Translations under genes and position numbers: made by a program
Source of the DNA: Actinospica durhamensis
Lineage (GTDB): Bacteria; Actinomycetota; Actinomycetes; Streptomycetales; Catenulisporaceae
NCBI RefSeq assembly: GCF_018139695.1
Contig: NZ_JAGSOG010000007.1
Span: forward strand, 1-64,000
Length of the DNA: 64,000 bases
Direction of reading: 5' to 3'
In this document: positions 8,735 through 17,205 of the stretch, in pieces
Position numbering within the stretch: the stretch's first letter is position 1
Layout: the number at the start of each line of letters is the position of its first letter
Notes under the pieces: model-generated
Seen by the model: the letters and a program-made list of their open reading frames with translations, nothing else
Databases searched by the model: none
What the model was told of the DNA's origin: nothing

Positions 8735-9730
8735 CTACGGCCGGGCGGCGGGGGAGACGGTCTTGGCCGGGTCGCGCTCGATCACCGGGTCCAGGATGTC
8801 GTCGATCCGCTTGAGCAGGCCGGCGTCCAGCTTCACGCCGGCCGCCTTGACGTTCTCGCGCACCTGCTCCGGACGGGTCGCGCCGACGATCGCGGCGGCC
8901 ACGTTCGGGTTCTGCAGGGTCCAGGCCACCGCGAGCTGCGCCAGGCTCAGCCCGGCCTCGGCGGCCAGCGGCTCGAGCTGCGCGACCCGGCCCAGGATGT
9001 CGTCGGTCAACATCGGGGTGATGAAGTTCGCGCCCCGCTCCGCGGTCGCCCGCGAGCCGGCCGGCACCGGCTGGCCCGGCTTGTACTTGCCGGTCAGCAC
9101 GCCCTGCGCGATCGGGGACCAGACGATCTGGCTCAGCCCCAGCTCCTCGCTGGCCGGCACCACCTCGGCCTCGATCACCCGCCACAGCATGTTGTACTGC
9201 GGCTGGTTCGAGACCAGCGGCACGTGCAGCTCCTTGGCCAGCTCGGCCGCGGCCCTGATCTCCTCGGCCCGCCACTCCGAGACGCCGATGTAGAGCGCCT
9301 TGCCGGAGCGCACCACGTCGGCGAACGCCAGCATGGTCTCCTCCAGCGGCGTCGAGACGTCGTACCGGTGCGCCTGGTAGAGGTCGACGTAGTCGGTGCG
9401 CAGCCGCCGCAGCGAGCCGTTGATCGACTCGGCGATGTGCTTGCGCGAGAGGCCGCGGTCGTTGCGGCCGGGGCCGGTGGGCCAGAAGACCTTGGTGAAT
9501 ATCTCAAGGCCCTCGCGGCGCTCGCCGGCCAGGGCGTCGCCGAGCACCTCCTCCGCCTTGGTGCCGGCGTAGACGTCCGCCGTGTCGAACGTCGTGATGC
9601 CCTCATCGAGCGCGGCGCGCACACACGCGTGCGCGGCCTCCGCCTCGATCTGGGAACCGTGGGTGATCCAGTTGCCGTACGCGATCTCGCTGACGATCAG
9701 GCCGCTGCGGCCGAGGTGACGAAACTCCAT
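8735..9730 (-). CDS. Aldo/keto reductase
   Basis: A 331-residue NADPH-dependent (beta/alpha)8-barrel oxidoreductase of the voltage-gated-potassium-channel-beta/Tas-like branch. The tetrad is visible: Asp and Tyr in TFDTADVY, Lys in EIFTKVFW and His in YQAHRYD. The C-terminal cofactor segment AAIVGATRPEQVRENVKA is intact. The natural substrate is not predictable. It is a monocistronic gene flanked by convergent and same-strand neighbours of unrelated function. A second, distinct reductase of this superfamily begins at 63238. Confidence 0.9.
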   Translation of the reverse strand: MEFRHLGRSGLIVSEIAYGNWITHGSQIEAEAAHACVRAALDEGITTFDTADVYAGTKAEEVLGDALAGERREGLEIFTKVFWPTGPGRNDRGLSRKHIAESINGSLRRLRTDYVDLYQAHRYDVSTPLEETMLAFADVVRSGKALYIGVSEWRAEEIRAAAELAKELHVPLVSNQPQYNMLWRVIEAEVVPASEELGLSQIVWSPIAQGVLTGKYKPGQPVPAGSRATAERGANFITPMLTDDILGRVAQLEPLAAEAGLSLAQLAVAWTLQNPNVAAAIVGATRPEQVRENVKAAGVKLDAGLLKRIDDILDPVIERDPAKTVSPAARP

Positions 9731-9791
9731 GGCTTCACCCTACGCCCGGCCCTTACCGCCACGATCTTCGCCCGGTTGGGGCGGGACGGGC

Positions 9792-10400
9792 TCAGACCTT
9801 CGGCTTGCCGCTCATGGTCACCCGGGCCTTGGGCTGGCGCATGAAGCGGGGCATCAGCGCGCGGGAGAAGGCGTAGAAGCCGGTGCCGCGCACGTCCTCG
9901 GGACCGAACTCGGCGGCCACCGCGCGCTTGACCCGGAAGGTCAGCAGCACCCCGAGCAGCAGGCCGACGACGACCACGACCTCCATGACGAGCTCGCCCA
10001 CCACGATCACGCCCGACTTGCCGGTGATCAGCGTGGCCCAGCTGAGCACGACCAGCGGCATCAGCAGTTCCAGCAGGCGGAAGCGGCCGTCCACGTAGTC
10101 GCGCACGAACGCACGGGCCTTGCCCTGGTCGCGCGCGGGGTAGAAGCGCTCGTCGCCGGCCTTCAGGGCCTGGCGGGAGCGGTCGTAGGAGGCGCGCTGG
10201 GCGTCGCGCTCCGCCCGCTTGGCCTGCTTCGGGTCGCTCGGCAGCGCGCCGAGGCGCTGCTTGCGGGCGCTCTCGGCGTCGCGCCGGGACGGAGTGGGCC
10301 GGCCCTTGCCGGAGGGGGCCTCGGTCTTGCCGGCCTGGGCCGGGACCTCGTCGACGGGCGCGTCGATCGGCTGCTTGGCGGAGGAACTACGTCGGAACAC
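9792..10400 (-). CDS. DUF3043 family membrane protein
   Basis: A 202-residue protein typical of the actinobacterial DUF3043 family. It has a basic, Lys/Arg/Ala-rich N-terminal half (PSRRDAESARKQRLG, then KRAERDAQRASYDRSRQALK), the conserved ARDQGKARAFVRDYVDGR segment, and two adjacent transmembrane helices (LLELLMPLVVLSWATLI and VVVVVGLLLGVLLTF). The start is GTG 10400 (VFRRSSS), chosen from a leaderless -10 element 7 nt upstream; earlier in-frame starts run into the pspA promoter region. It is divergent from the psp module. Function unknown. Confidence 0.85.
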   Translation of the reverse strand: MFRRSSSAKQPIDAPVDEVPAQAGKTEAPSGKGRPTPSRRDAESARKQRLGALPSDPKQAKRAERDAQRASYDRSRQALKAGDERFYPARDQGKARAFVRDYVDGRFRLLELLMPLVVLSWATLITGKSGVIVVGELVMEVVVVVGLLLGVLLTFRVKRAVAAEFGPEDVRGTGFYAFSRALMPRFMRQPKARVTMSGKPKV

Positions 10401-10407
10401 GTATGGA

Positions 10408-10413
10408 AGCGTA
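10408..10413 (-). promoter_or_regulatory. -10 element TACGCT, leaderless DUF3043 gene
   Basis: On the minus strand, TACGCT lies exactly 7 nt before GTG 10400 with no ribosome site between. Confidence 0.5.
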
Positions 10414-10569
10414 AACGCTAAGTGCTCCGGGACATAACCGCCCCGGCGCGGGGCAGGACGCCAAACAGCGGGAGCGATGGCCCCACAACGGTACGAGGGA
10501 ATATCGTGGAAGCAGACGAGTCCGAACGTGAGCGATACCGCACCTTTTGAAGGGGGAGCTGGAGGGCTG

Positions 10570-11373
10570 ATGGCCGACGGAGTTATGAAGCGCATGTCCT
10601 TGATCTTCAAGTCCAAGGCCAACAAGGCCCTGGACAAGTACGAGGATCCGCGCGAGACACTCGACTACTCGTACCAGAAGCAGATGGAACTGCTGCAGAA
10701 GGTGCGGCGCGGGGTCGCCGACGTGGCCACCTCCCGCAAGCGGGTCGAACTGCAGATGAAGAAGCTCCAGCAGGAGGGCGACAAGCTCGAGAGCCAGGCC
10801 CGCCGCGCGCTCGAGCTCAACCGCGAGGACCTCGCGCGCGAGGCGCTCACCCGCCGGGCGAACATCTCCGCGCAGATCAGCGACTTGAACACGCAGTACG
10901 AGTCCCTCCAGGGCCAGGAGGAGAACCTCGTCCGGCAGTCCAAGGCGCTCGAGGCCAAGGTGGAGTCCTTCCGCACGCAGAAGGAGACCATCAAGGCCAC
11001 CTACACCGCCGCCCAGGCGCAGGCCCAGATCGGCGAGGCCTTCTCCGGCATCTCCGAGGAGATGGGCGACATCGGCATGGCCATACAGCGCGCGCAGGAC
11101 AAGACCGCGCAGCTGCAGGCCCGCGCGTCCGCGGTGGACGAGCTGATGGCCTCCGGCGCCCTGGACGACCCGTCCGGCCTCGGCAAGGACGACATCACCC
11201 GGCAGCTCGAGCAGCTCTCGGCCGGCGGCGCGGTGGACGACCAGCTGGCCAAGATGAAGCTGGAGCTGTCCGGCGGCTCGACCAAGGCGCTGGACGCCGG
11301 CTCGAGCACCTCCTACGCCAAGAACGACGACATCAGCGACGCCGACGTGCTCAAGGAGGGTGGCGCGGCATGA
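10570..11373 (+). CDS. pspA: Phage shock protein A homologue (PspA/IM30)
   Basis: A 267-residue ESCRT-III-like protein that coats and stabilises stressed cytoplasmic membrane. The N-terminal amphipathic helix (MSLIFKSKANKALDKYEDP) is followed by long heptad-rich helices (about 40-190), for example RVELQMKKLQQEGDKLESQ, and an Ala/Gly/Ser-rich tail. The start at 10570 follows GGAGG; the 31 residues encoded upstream in frame are not part of the family. It overlaps pspAA by 4 bp (ATGA), so the two are translationally coupled. htpX and pspAB follow, matching the known PspA-PspAA and HtpX-PspAB associations. Confidence 0.95.
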   Translation: MADGVMKRMSLIFKSKANKALDKYEDPRETLDYSYQKQMELLQKVRRGVADVATSRKRVELQMKKLQQEGDKLESQARRALELNREDLAREALTRRANISAQISDLNTQYESLQGQEENLVRQSKALEAKVESFRTQKETIKATYTAAQAQAQIGEAFSGISEEMGDIGMAIQRAQDKTAQLQARASAVDELMASGALDDPSGLGKDDITRQLEQLSAGGAVDDQLAKMKLELSGGSTKALDAGSSTSYAKNDDISDADVLKEGGAA

Positions 11374-11648
11374 TCGTGCGCATCCTGGGCGAGGGCCAGC
11401 TGGTTCTCGAGAAGGAGTCCCTGGCCGAGCTCAACCAGCTCGACGACGCGCTGATGGCGTCGGTCGAGTCGGGCGAGCAGGGGCCCTTCGAGGTGGCCAT
11501 GAAGGCCCTGCTCGGCAAGGTCCGCGAGCTCGGCACGCCGCTGCCGGTGGAGGAGCTCAAGCCGAGCGACTTCATCCTGCCCAACGCCGACGCGAGCCTC
11601 GACGAGGTGCGCGACCTGCTCTCCTCGGACGGGCTCATCCCGGGCTGA
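11370..11648 (+). CDS. pspAA: PspA-associated protein PspAA
   Basis: A 92-residue soluble protein, MIVRILGEGQLVLEKESLAE..., with the small beta-rich opening and acidic helices characteristic of the PspA-associated domain. It overlaps pspA by ATGA, and a hairpin terminator follows at 11666-11701, so pspA-pspAA form one transcript. In comparative work on phage-shock systems this domain is reported as a regular PspA partner in actinobacteria and archaea; its biochemical role is unknown. Assignment is by sequence character and context, not a search. Confidence 0.8.
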   Translation: MIVRILGEGQLVLEKESLAELNQLDDALMASVESGEQGPFEVAMKALLGKVRELGTPLPVEELKPSDFILPNADASLDEVRDLLSSDGLIPG

Positions 11649-11665
11649 GCGGCCGCCCGGATCCC

Positions 11666-11701
11666 GACGTCCCCTCCGCGCCCCGGCGCGCAGGGGACGT
11701 C
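11666..11701 (+). terminator. Hairpin terminator after pspA-pspAA
   Basis: A perfect 10-bp outer stem (GACGTCCCCT and its complement) encloses a second GCGC...GCGC mini-stem. It separates pspAA from htpX. Confidence 0.7.
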
Positions 11702-11919
11702 CGTCGCACGGGGTGGGCGCGGGCCGGCCGGTTCCGACCGGTGTGGCCGGGGTAGGTGTGAGCCGGGCTTGTGACCTGGGCGCGCAGGACTCGCCGCGCC
11801 CGGGGAACGGCCCGGGGAACCACCCGGAGGATCTGATCGTTGACGGGGGTAAGCACAGAGGTACTACCGACAACGACGGCCCGTCGGAGGGCGGCCGGCA
11901 CGGAAGGCGGGCTGGGACA

Positions 11920-12873
11920 GTGGCGAAGACGAGATTTGCGCCCGATCGGGGGCTGACCTCCCGCATGGTGCTCGTCATGTTCCTCATCGGCCTGCTCGCG
12001 GTGGCCTTCATCGCCGCGCTGGTCGCGTTCGTACCGGCGCAAAGCCTGCCGGTGGTCCTGATCTTCGCGGGCGCCATCCTGTTCGCGCAGTTCTTCTTCT
12101 CGGACAAGATCGCCACCTTCGCCATGGGCGCGCGCGAGGTGCAGCCCAACGACAGCCGGGAGGCCGAGGCGCTGCACGCCATGGTCGAGCGGCTGTGCGC
12201 GATGGCGGACATGCCCAAGCCGCGGGTGGCCATCGCCGAGACCTCGGTGCCCAACGCCTTCGCCACCGGGCGCAACCCGAACAACGCGGTGATCTGCGTC
12301 ACCACCGGCCTGCTGCACAACTCCACGCTGAACCGGGACGAACTCGAGGGCGTGCTGGCGCACGAGCTCTCGCACGTGGCCCACCGCGACGTGATGGTCA
12401 TCACCATCGCCTCGTTCCTGGGCATCCTGGCCGGGCTGGTCGCGCGGATGGCCTTCTGGTTCGGCCTCGGCGGGGACCGCAGGGACAACCGCGACGACGG
12501 CGTGCCGGTGCAGCTGATCATCATGCTCGTCTCGGTGGTCACCTACGCGATCTCCTTCCTGCTCATCCGGGCCCTCTCGCGCTACCGCGAGTTCGCCGCC
12601 GACCGGGCCGGCGCGCTGCTGACCGGGCAGCCCATGGCGCTGGCCTCCGCGCTCGGCAAGATCACCGGCGACATGGCCAAGATCCCGCAGCAGGACCTGC
12701 GCGCGGCCGAGCCGTTCAACGCCTTCTACTTCGCCCCGGCGTTCACCCGGGACTCGGCGATGGCGCTGCTCTCCACCCACCCGGCCACCGAGAAGCGGAT
12801 CGAGCAGCTCTACAAGATCAACGCCCAGCTCGGCGGCCCGGCGGCCCCCGAGGTCCACGGGCACCGGCACTGA
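11920..12873 (+). CDS. htpX: HtpX-like membrane zinc metalloprotease (M48)
   Basis: A 317-residue membrane protease for quality control of cytoplasmic-membrane proteins. Two N-terminal transmembrane helices (MVLVMFLIGLLAVAFIAALV and LPVVLIFAGAILFAQFFF) precede the zinc motif HELSH (His148, Glu149, His152). Two more membrane segments surround the loop with the third-ligand region REFAADRAGA. GTG 11920 (VAKTRFAPDRG) is chosen because it gives the family N-terminus; longer in-frame starts add low-complexity sequence. It lies between pspAA and pspAB, so protein-damage proteolysis is coupled here to membrane-stress sensing. Confidence 0.93.
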   Translation: MAKTRFAPDRGLTSRMVLVMFLIGLLAVAFIAALVAFVPAQSLPVVLIFAGAILFAQFFFSDKIATFAMGAREVQPNDSREAEALHAMVERLCAMADMPKPRVAIAETSVPNAFATGRNPNNAVICVTTGLLHNSTLNRDELEGVLAHELSHVAHRDVMVITIASFLGILAGLVARMAFWFGLGGDRRDNRDDGVPVQLIIMLVSVVTYAISFLLIRALSRYREFAADRAGALLTGQPMALASALGKITGDMAKIPQQDLRAAEPFNAFYFAPAFTRDSAMALLSTHPATEKRIEQLYKINAQLGGPAAPEVHGHRH

Positions 12874-13011
12874 GCCGGGCATCGGCACTGAGCGCGGCGC
12901 GGCGGTAGGGCGGCGGTACGGCAGCGCGGCGGCGAGCAGCAGGCAGCGCGGGCCGCAGGGCGGTACGGAGCAGCTGAGCAGCACGACACGGACCGGCGGG
13001 CGCGCCGGGGA

Positions 13012-13017
13012 TAGGGT
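13012..13017 (+). promoter_or_regulatory. -10 element TAGGGT before pspAB
   Basis: TAGGGT ends 6 nt before the pspAB ATG, consistent with a separate leaderless transcript for pspAB even though htpX lies upstream on the same strand. Confidence 0.45.
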
Positions 13018-13023
13018 GAGGGC

Positions 13024-13593
13024 ATGGGTTTCCTCGACACGCTGCTGGGGCGGAGCAAGCCCGTCCAGCCGAATCTGGACCAGCTCTTCGGCCTGCCCTC
13101 CGCCGCCATGACCCTCGAGGTCAACGGCACCTTCCGGCCCACCGGCTACGGCTCGGTGTGCTACCGCAAGGCCGAGGGCGGCGCGTTCCACCAGGTCGAG
13201 ACCGAGATCGAGGAACTGCTCCAGAGCATCGACGGTCCGCAGATCGAGGTCACCAAGGACCAGTACGGCTACACCTGGCTCACCAGCCGTCATCCCAAGG
13301 ACGACATGACGGGCCTGGTCACCGACCTGCACGCGGTCAACTCCGAGCTGCAGGACAAGGGCTTCGGCCCGTACCTGCTGTGCACGCTGGTCAGCTTCCA
13401 GGACGACCGCGGCCGCAAGCTCGCGCTGATCTACCTCTACAAGCGCGGCACCTTCTACCCCTTCGCCCCGCAGAACGAGCCGAACCGCGACAACACCCTC
13501 GAGCTGCAGATGCGCTCCGAGCTCACCAACGACCTGCGCCTGGAGCAGGATCTGGGCCGCTGGTTCCCGGTGTGGGGCGCACCAGGGCTCTGA
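13024..13593 (+). CDS. pspAB: PspAB domain protein (HtpX partner)
   Basis: A 189-residue soluble protein beginning MGFLDTLLGRSKPVQPNLDQ and containing FRPTGYGSVCYRKAEGGAF and a C-terminal LELQMRSELTNDLRLEQDLG. It has no signal peptide and no catalytic motif I recognise. It matches what I recall of the PspAB domain found next to HtpX-type proteases in actinobacterial and archaeal Psp loci. It lies 150 bp downstream of htpX. Role unknown; a chaperone or adaptor for HtpX is inference only. Confidence 0.75.
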   Translation: MGFLDTLLGRSKPVQPNLDQLFGLPSAAMTLEVNGTFRPTGYGSVCYRKAEGGAFHQVETEIEELLQSIDGPQIEVTKDQYGYTWLTSRHPKDDMTGLVTDLHAVNSELQDKGFGPYLLCTLVSFQDDRGRKLALIYLYKRGTFYPFAPQNEPNRDNTLELQMRSELTNDLRLEQDLGRWFPVWGAPGL

Positions 13594-13796
13594 GGCGCCG
13601 CGGCGCGCGTGTCGGCGCCGTCGTACAACGGCGTATGTCGCGGCGGCGACCGCGAAACCTTACCCACGTCACACCTCTGCCACGATTCGGCGGCCGGACT
13701 TGCCAGCCCCGGTGACCAGGGCGCTAGGCTCGGCGCGTCGGGGCGGCTGAGCAGGGGCCACGGCGCGGTTCAGGTGCCGTGGAGGACGACGAAGCG

Positions 13797-15599
13797 ATGG
13801 TGGCTGGGCCGGTGACCAATGCCGAGGGTGACGAACAGGCCGGACGGGATCTTCCCGACCTCCGGCTCTGGCCCGAGTTCGGTATTCCCGCCCCCCGTGC
13901 CGAACAGGCGCCGGGGCAGAGCCAGTCGGAAGCGTCCGTACCCGGGGTGAACCCGCCCGCGGCCGACCCGGCGGACCCGATGAGCGCGGCGGCACCAACG
14001 AGCCCGAGCGCCACTCCGGTGATTCCCGCGCAGCCGGCGTCGAGCGCCTCACCCGCACTTCCGCAGGGCCCGATGACGTCCCCGTTCGCACCGCAGGGCC
14101 CGCATCGGGTTCTGAATCAGACTCAGATCCCCGGCCAGGCCTGGCCGCAGGGCCCGGTCCCTGGCCGCACCCTGCCGTACCCGCCGCGCGCGCTCAGCGC
14201 CGCCCGTCCGGTCCCGGAGCTCGCCGGACCGTCCTCGGGCGGCTCGATCCCGACTCAGCCCTCGGACCCATTCCGCGGCGGGGCGGCCGTGCCGCAGCAG
14301 CCCGCCGCCGCCCCGATCGAGGCGGGCGGGGTCGGGTTCACCGACGCGGCCGCGACCGTGCCGGACGCGTCCGCCGCCGTTCCGGGCGTCGGCGCGGGCG
14401 TCGGTCCGGGCTCCGGCCCGGTTCCCGGCCCGGTCTGCGTTCCGGCCGAGTTCGGGTCGATCGCGGTTCCGACCGTCGAGCCGTTCCCCGCGCCCGAAGG
14501 CGAGCAGGCAGGCGACGGCCCGGGCACGGACGAACCCGCCCCCGACACCGGCACCCAGCCGACGACGAAGGCGGCCAGGCGCTCGCACCGCGCGTCCTCG
14601 ATGCGCCGTCAGACCTCCTCGGCCATAGCCGTTCTGGGCTGGCTGGCCGTCAGTTTCCTGGTGCTGCACCGGTATCTGCCGGACGTCGGCGGCGTCGGGT
14701 CGCTGCTCGAGACGTGGCTGCCGTGGATCGCCGTACCGGTGGTGGCGCTGCTGGTCGCGGCCGGGATAGTGCACACCCGCCGCGCGCTGATCGCGACGCT
14801 CGCGGCGGCGCTCGTGTGGACCGCGCTCTACGGCCCGCAGCTGCTGCCGCGCGGGAGCGACGCGCCCGCGCAGCTGCACATCTTCAGCGAGGACGTGAAC
14901 GGCGTCACCAGCGAGGTCACCACCTCCGGCACCATGGCGCTCGCCCAGCACGCCGACATCGTCGCGCTGGAGGACGTGTACTCGAACGTCTCCCAGTCCT
15001 CTTCGGTCAACGCGCTCAACAACGCCTACAAGTACCACGTCACCGAGTACGAGTTCGGGCTCTGGAGCCGCTACCCGATCTCCGCGGAGAAGCCGATCAC
15101 CCTCGGCACCACGCAGGACGGCGCGGTCTCGCTCGACACCCAGTCGGCGGGCATGGCCGCCGCGACCGCGGGCACGCCGGTCATCGGCGCGCTCGAGGCC
15201 ACGATCTCGATGCCGGACGGCAAGCCGCTCACCGTCTACCTGCTGCACCTGCCGCAGCCGGTGCTCGGCAACCAGGGCTTCGCCAAGGCCCGCGACGCCG
15301 CGCTGACCCAGCTGGTGGCGGTACTCAAGGCCGACACCTCGCCGCGGCTCGCGGTCATAGGCGACGTGAACGTGGCCGCGACCGACCGGCAGTTCTCCCA
15401 GCTCACCCAGGGCGTCGGGCTGCAGAGCGCGCAGCAGGCCGCGGGCAGCGGCTTCGGGTTCACCTGGCCCGCCGAGTTCCCCATCGTGCGCCTCGATGAC
15501 GTGCTCACCCGCGGCCTGCAGCCGCTGCGCTCGAGTGTGCTGCCGGCCATCGCGGGCGGCCAGTCCCACCTGCCGATCGAAGTCGACCTCGACTACTGA
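13797..15599 (+). CDS. Membrane-anchored EEP-fold protein with degenerate catalytic motifs
   Basis: About 600 residues in three parts. Residues 1-270 are a Pro/Ala/Gly-rich, probably disordered cytoplasmic arm. Three transmembrane helices follow (about 275-346). An extracytoplasmic endonuclease/exonuclease/phosphatase domain (about 358-600) resembles VanJ-type phosphatases. GDVN near 521 and RLDDVL are kept. The first motif reads LHIFSEDVN (Asp where Asn is usual), the metal-binding glutamate position reads VALEDV, and the C-terminal SDH triad reads QSHLP, losing the Asp. It may be inactive or have changed chemistry. ATG 13797 follows GGAGG; GTG 13779 is an alternative. Convergent with nadA. 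Confidence 0.75.
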   Translation: MVAGPVTNAEGDEQAGRDLPDLRLWPEFGIPAPRAEQAPGQSQSEASVPGVNPPAADPADPMSAAAPTSPSATPVIPAQPASSASPALPQGPMTSPFAPQGPHRVLNQTQIPGQAWPQGPVPGRTLPYPPRALSAARPVPELAGPSSGGSIPTQPSDPFRGGAAVPQQPAAAPIEAGGVGFTDAAATVPDASAAVPGVGAGVGPGSGPVPGPVCVPAEFGSIAVPTVEPFPAPEGEQAGDGPGTDEPAPDTGTQPTTKAARRSHRASSMRRQTSSAIAVLGWLAVSFLVLHRYLPDVGGVGSLLETWLPWIAVPVVALLVAAGIVHTRRALIATLAAALVWTALYGPQLLPRGSDAPAQLHIFSEDVNGVTSEVTTSGTMALAQHADIVALEDVYSNVSQSSSVNALNNAYKYHVTEYEFGLWSRYPISAEKPITLGTTQDGAVSLDTQSAGMAAATAGTPVIGALEATISMPDGKPLTVYLLHLPQPVLGNQGFAKARDAALTQLVAVLKADTSPRLAVIGDVNVAATDRQFSQLTQGVGLQSAQQAAGSGFGFTWPAEFPIVRLDDVLTRGLQPLRSSVLPAIAGGQSHLPIEVDLDY

Positions 15600-15647
15600 G
15601 CCGTCCGGGCCGCCGAGCCCCGCACGCCGAACATGCCGAACATGCCG

Positions 15648-15678
15648 AACGCCGGGCACCCCGCGGGTGCCCGGCGTT
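15648..15678. terminator. Bidirectional hairpin terminator with 9-bp repeats beside it
   Basis: A perfect 14-bp stem (AACGCCGGGCACCC and its complement) with a 3-nt loop lies between the convergent EEP-like gene and nadA. Just before it, from 15626, the 9-mer GCCGAACAT occurs in tandem (two full copies and a partial third). Confidence 0.8.
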
Positions 15679-15698
15679 CGTTCGTCCAGCCCGCCGCG

Positions 15699-16898
15699 CT
15701 ACGGCAGCGCCAGCATCTGCTCCAGCGCGCTGTGCGCCTGCTCGGCGGTGCGCGGGTCGACCGTGATGCGGTTGACCGGCTTGCCCGCCACCAGCGACTC
15801 GAGCGTCCAGACCAGGTGCGGCAGATCGATCCGGTTCATGGTGGAGCAGTAGCACACCGACTTGTCCAGGAAGACGATCTGCTTGTCCGGGTGCGCGTTC
15901 GCCAGGCGGCGCACCAGGTTCAGCTCGGTGCCCACGGCCCAGGCGCTGCCGGGCTCGGCTGCCTCCAGCGCCTTGATGATGTACTCGGTGGAGCCGACGT
16001 AGTCCGCCTTCTCGACCACGTCGTACCGGCACTCCGGGTGCACCAGGACGTTCACGCCGGGGATGCGCTCGCGCACGTCGTCCACGCACTCCGGGGTGAA
16101 CCGGCCGTGCACCGAGCAGTGCCCGCGCCACAGGATCATCTTGGCCCCGCGCAGCTGCTCCGCGGTCAGGCCGCCCATCGGCTTGTACGGGTTGTACAGC
16201 ACGCACTCGTCCAGGCTCAGGCCCAGCTGGCGCACCGCGGTGTTGCGCCCGAGGTGCTGGTCCGGCAGGAACAGCACCTGCTCGCCCTGCTCGAACGCCC
16301 AGGTCAGCGCGCGCTCGGCGTTGGAGGAGGTGCAGATGGTGCCGCCGTGACGGCCGGTGAAGGCCTTGATGTCGGCGGAGGAGTTCATGTACGAGACCGG
16401 CACCACCCGGTCGGCGATGCCGAGGTCCGCGAGCACGTCCCAGCACTGCTCGACCTGCTCGGCCGTGGCCATGTCGGCCATCGAGCAGCCGGCGGCCAGG
16501 TCCGGCAGCAGCACCTGCTGGCTCGCCGAGGTCAGGATGTCGGCGGACTCGGCCATGAAGTGCACGCCGCAGAAGACGATGTACTGCGCGTCCGGGCGGT
16601 CGGCCGCGTCCCTGGCCAGCTTGAACGAGTCGCCGGTGACGTCGGCGAACTGCACCACCTCGTCGCGCTGGTAGTGGTGGCCCAGGATGAACACCTTCTC
16701 GCCCAGGGCCTGCTTGGCCGCCCAGGCGCGGGCCACCAGGTCCGGGTCGCTGGGTGCGGGCAGGTCGCCCGGGCACTCCACGCCGCGCTCGCTGCGCGGG
16801 TCGGCCGCCTGTCCGAGCAGGAGCAGCGAGAGCGGGGTGCCGGCGGGTTCGGCGAAGACGGAGCCGGTTCGCTCGCTGGTCTGGCTGGTCGTGGTCAC
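15699..16898 (-). CDS. nadA: Quinolinate synthase A
   Basis: A 399-residue [4Fe-4S] enzyme that condenses iminoaspartate with dihydroxyacetone phosphate to quinolinate for NAD synthesis. Typical segments are present: ILGHHYQRDEVVQFAD, the Cys in VFCGVHFMAESADIL, the Cys in GGTICTSSNAERAL, and C-terminal DKSVCYCSTMNRIDLPHL. These provide the three cluster cysteines. GTG 16898 (VTTTSQTS) follows GAGGAG; the upstream in-frame ATG lies inside the promoter. nadB and nadC are not adjacent. A quasi-palindrome over its probable transcription start suggests repression by an NAD-sensing regulator. Confidence 0.95.
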   Translation of the reverse strand: MTTTSQTSERTGSVFAEPAGTPLSLLLLGQAADPRSERGVECPGDLPAPSDPDLVARAWAAKQALGEKVFILGHHYQRDEVVQFADVTGDSFKLARDAADRPDAQYIVFCGVHFMAESADILTSASQQVLLPDLAAGCSMADMATAEQVEQCWDVLADLGIADRVVPVSYMNSSADIKAFTGRHGGTICTSSNAERALTWAFEQGEQVLFLPDQHLGRNTAVRQLGLSLDECVLYNPYKPMGGLTAEQLRGAKMILWRGHCSVHGRFTPECVDDVRERIPGVNVLVHPECRYDVVEKADYVGSTEYIIKALEAAEPGSAWAVGTELNLVRRLANAHPDKQIVFLDKSVCYCSTMNRIDLPHLVWTLESLVAGKPVNRITVDPRTAEQAHSALEQMLALP

Positions 16899-16940
16899 GT
16901 CCCTGAACTCCTCGGTCGGGCCCGGCCTTCGCCGCGCACC

Positions 16941-16970
16941 TTTTCGTCGTACTGACGACAAGCCATCTTA
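16941..16970 (-). promoter_or_regulatory. Candidate nadA promoter and overlapping operator
   Basis: On the minus strand TAAGAT (16965-16970) looks like a -10 box placing transcription start near 16958. Directly over that point lies the 21-bp quasi-palindrome TTGTCGTC-AGTAC-GACGAAAA (16941-16961) with 7 of 8 arm positions paired. The location is typical of a repressor site. The regulator is not identifiable from this window. Confidence 0.4.
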
Positions 16971-17205
16971 TCGCACCGTTATTCCCCAAGATCCCGTGGA
17001 GATTTCGTGCGGATCCGACGCCTCACCCGCGCGAAGAGACGCCGGTCATACCACGCCCGTGCTCCGGTGTGCGACGATAGACGGGAAGTGGACGGCTGGC
17101 ACCGACTCCTCGGGAACACTCCTCGGGAATACCAAGCCGTCGTAGCGGCGTTGAGCGCAAGAGGCAACGACCCGACGGACCGTACTGAGACAAGGGGTTA
17201 GCACG

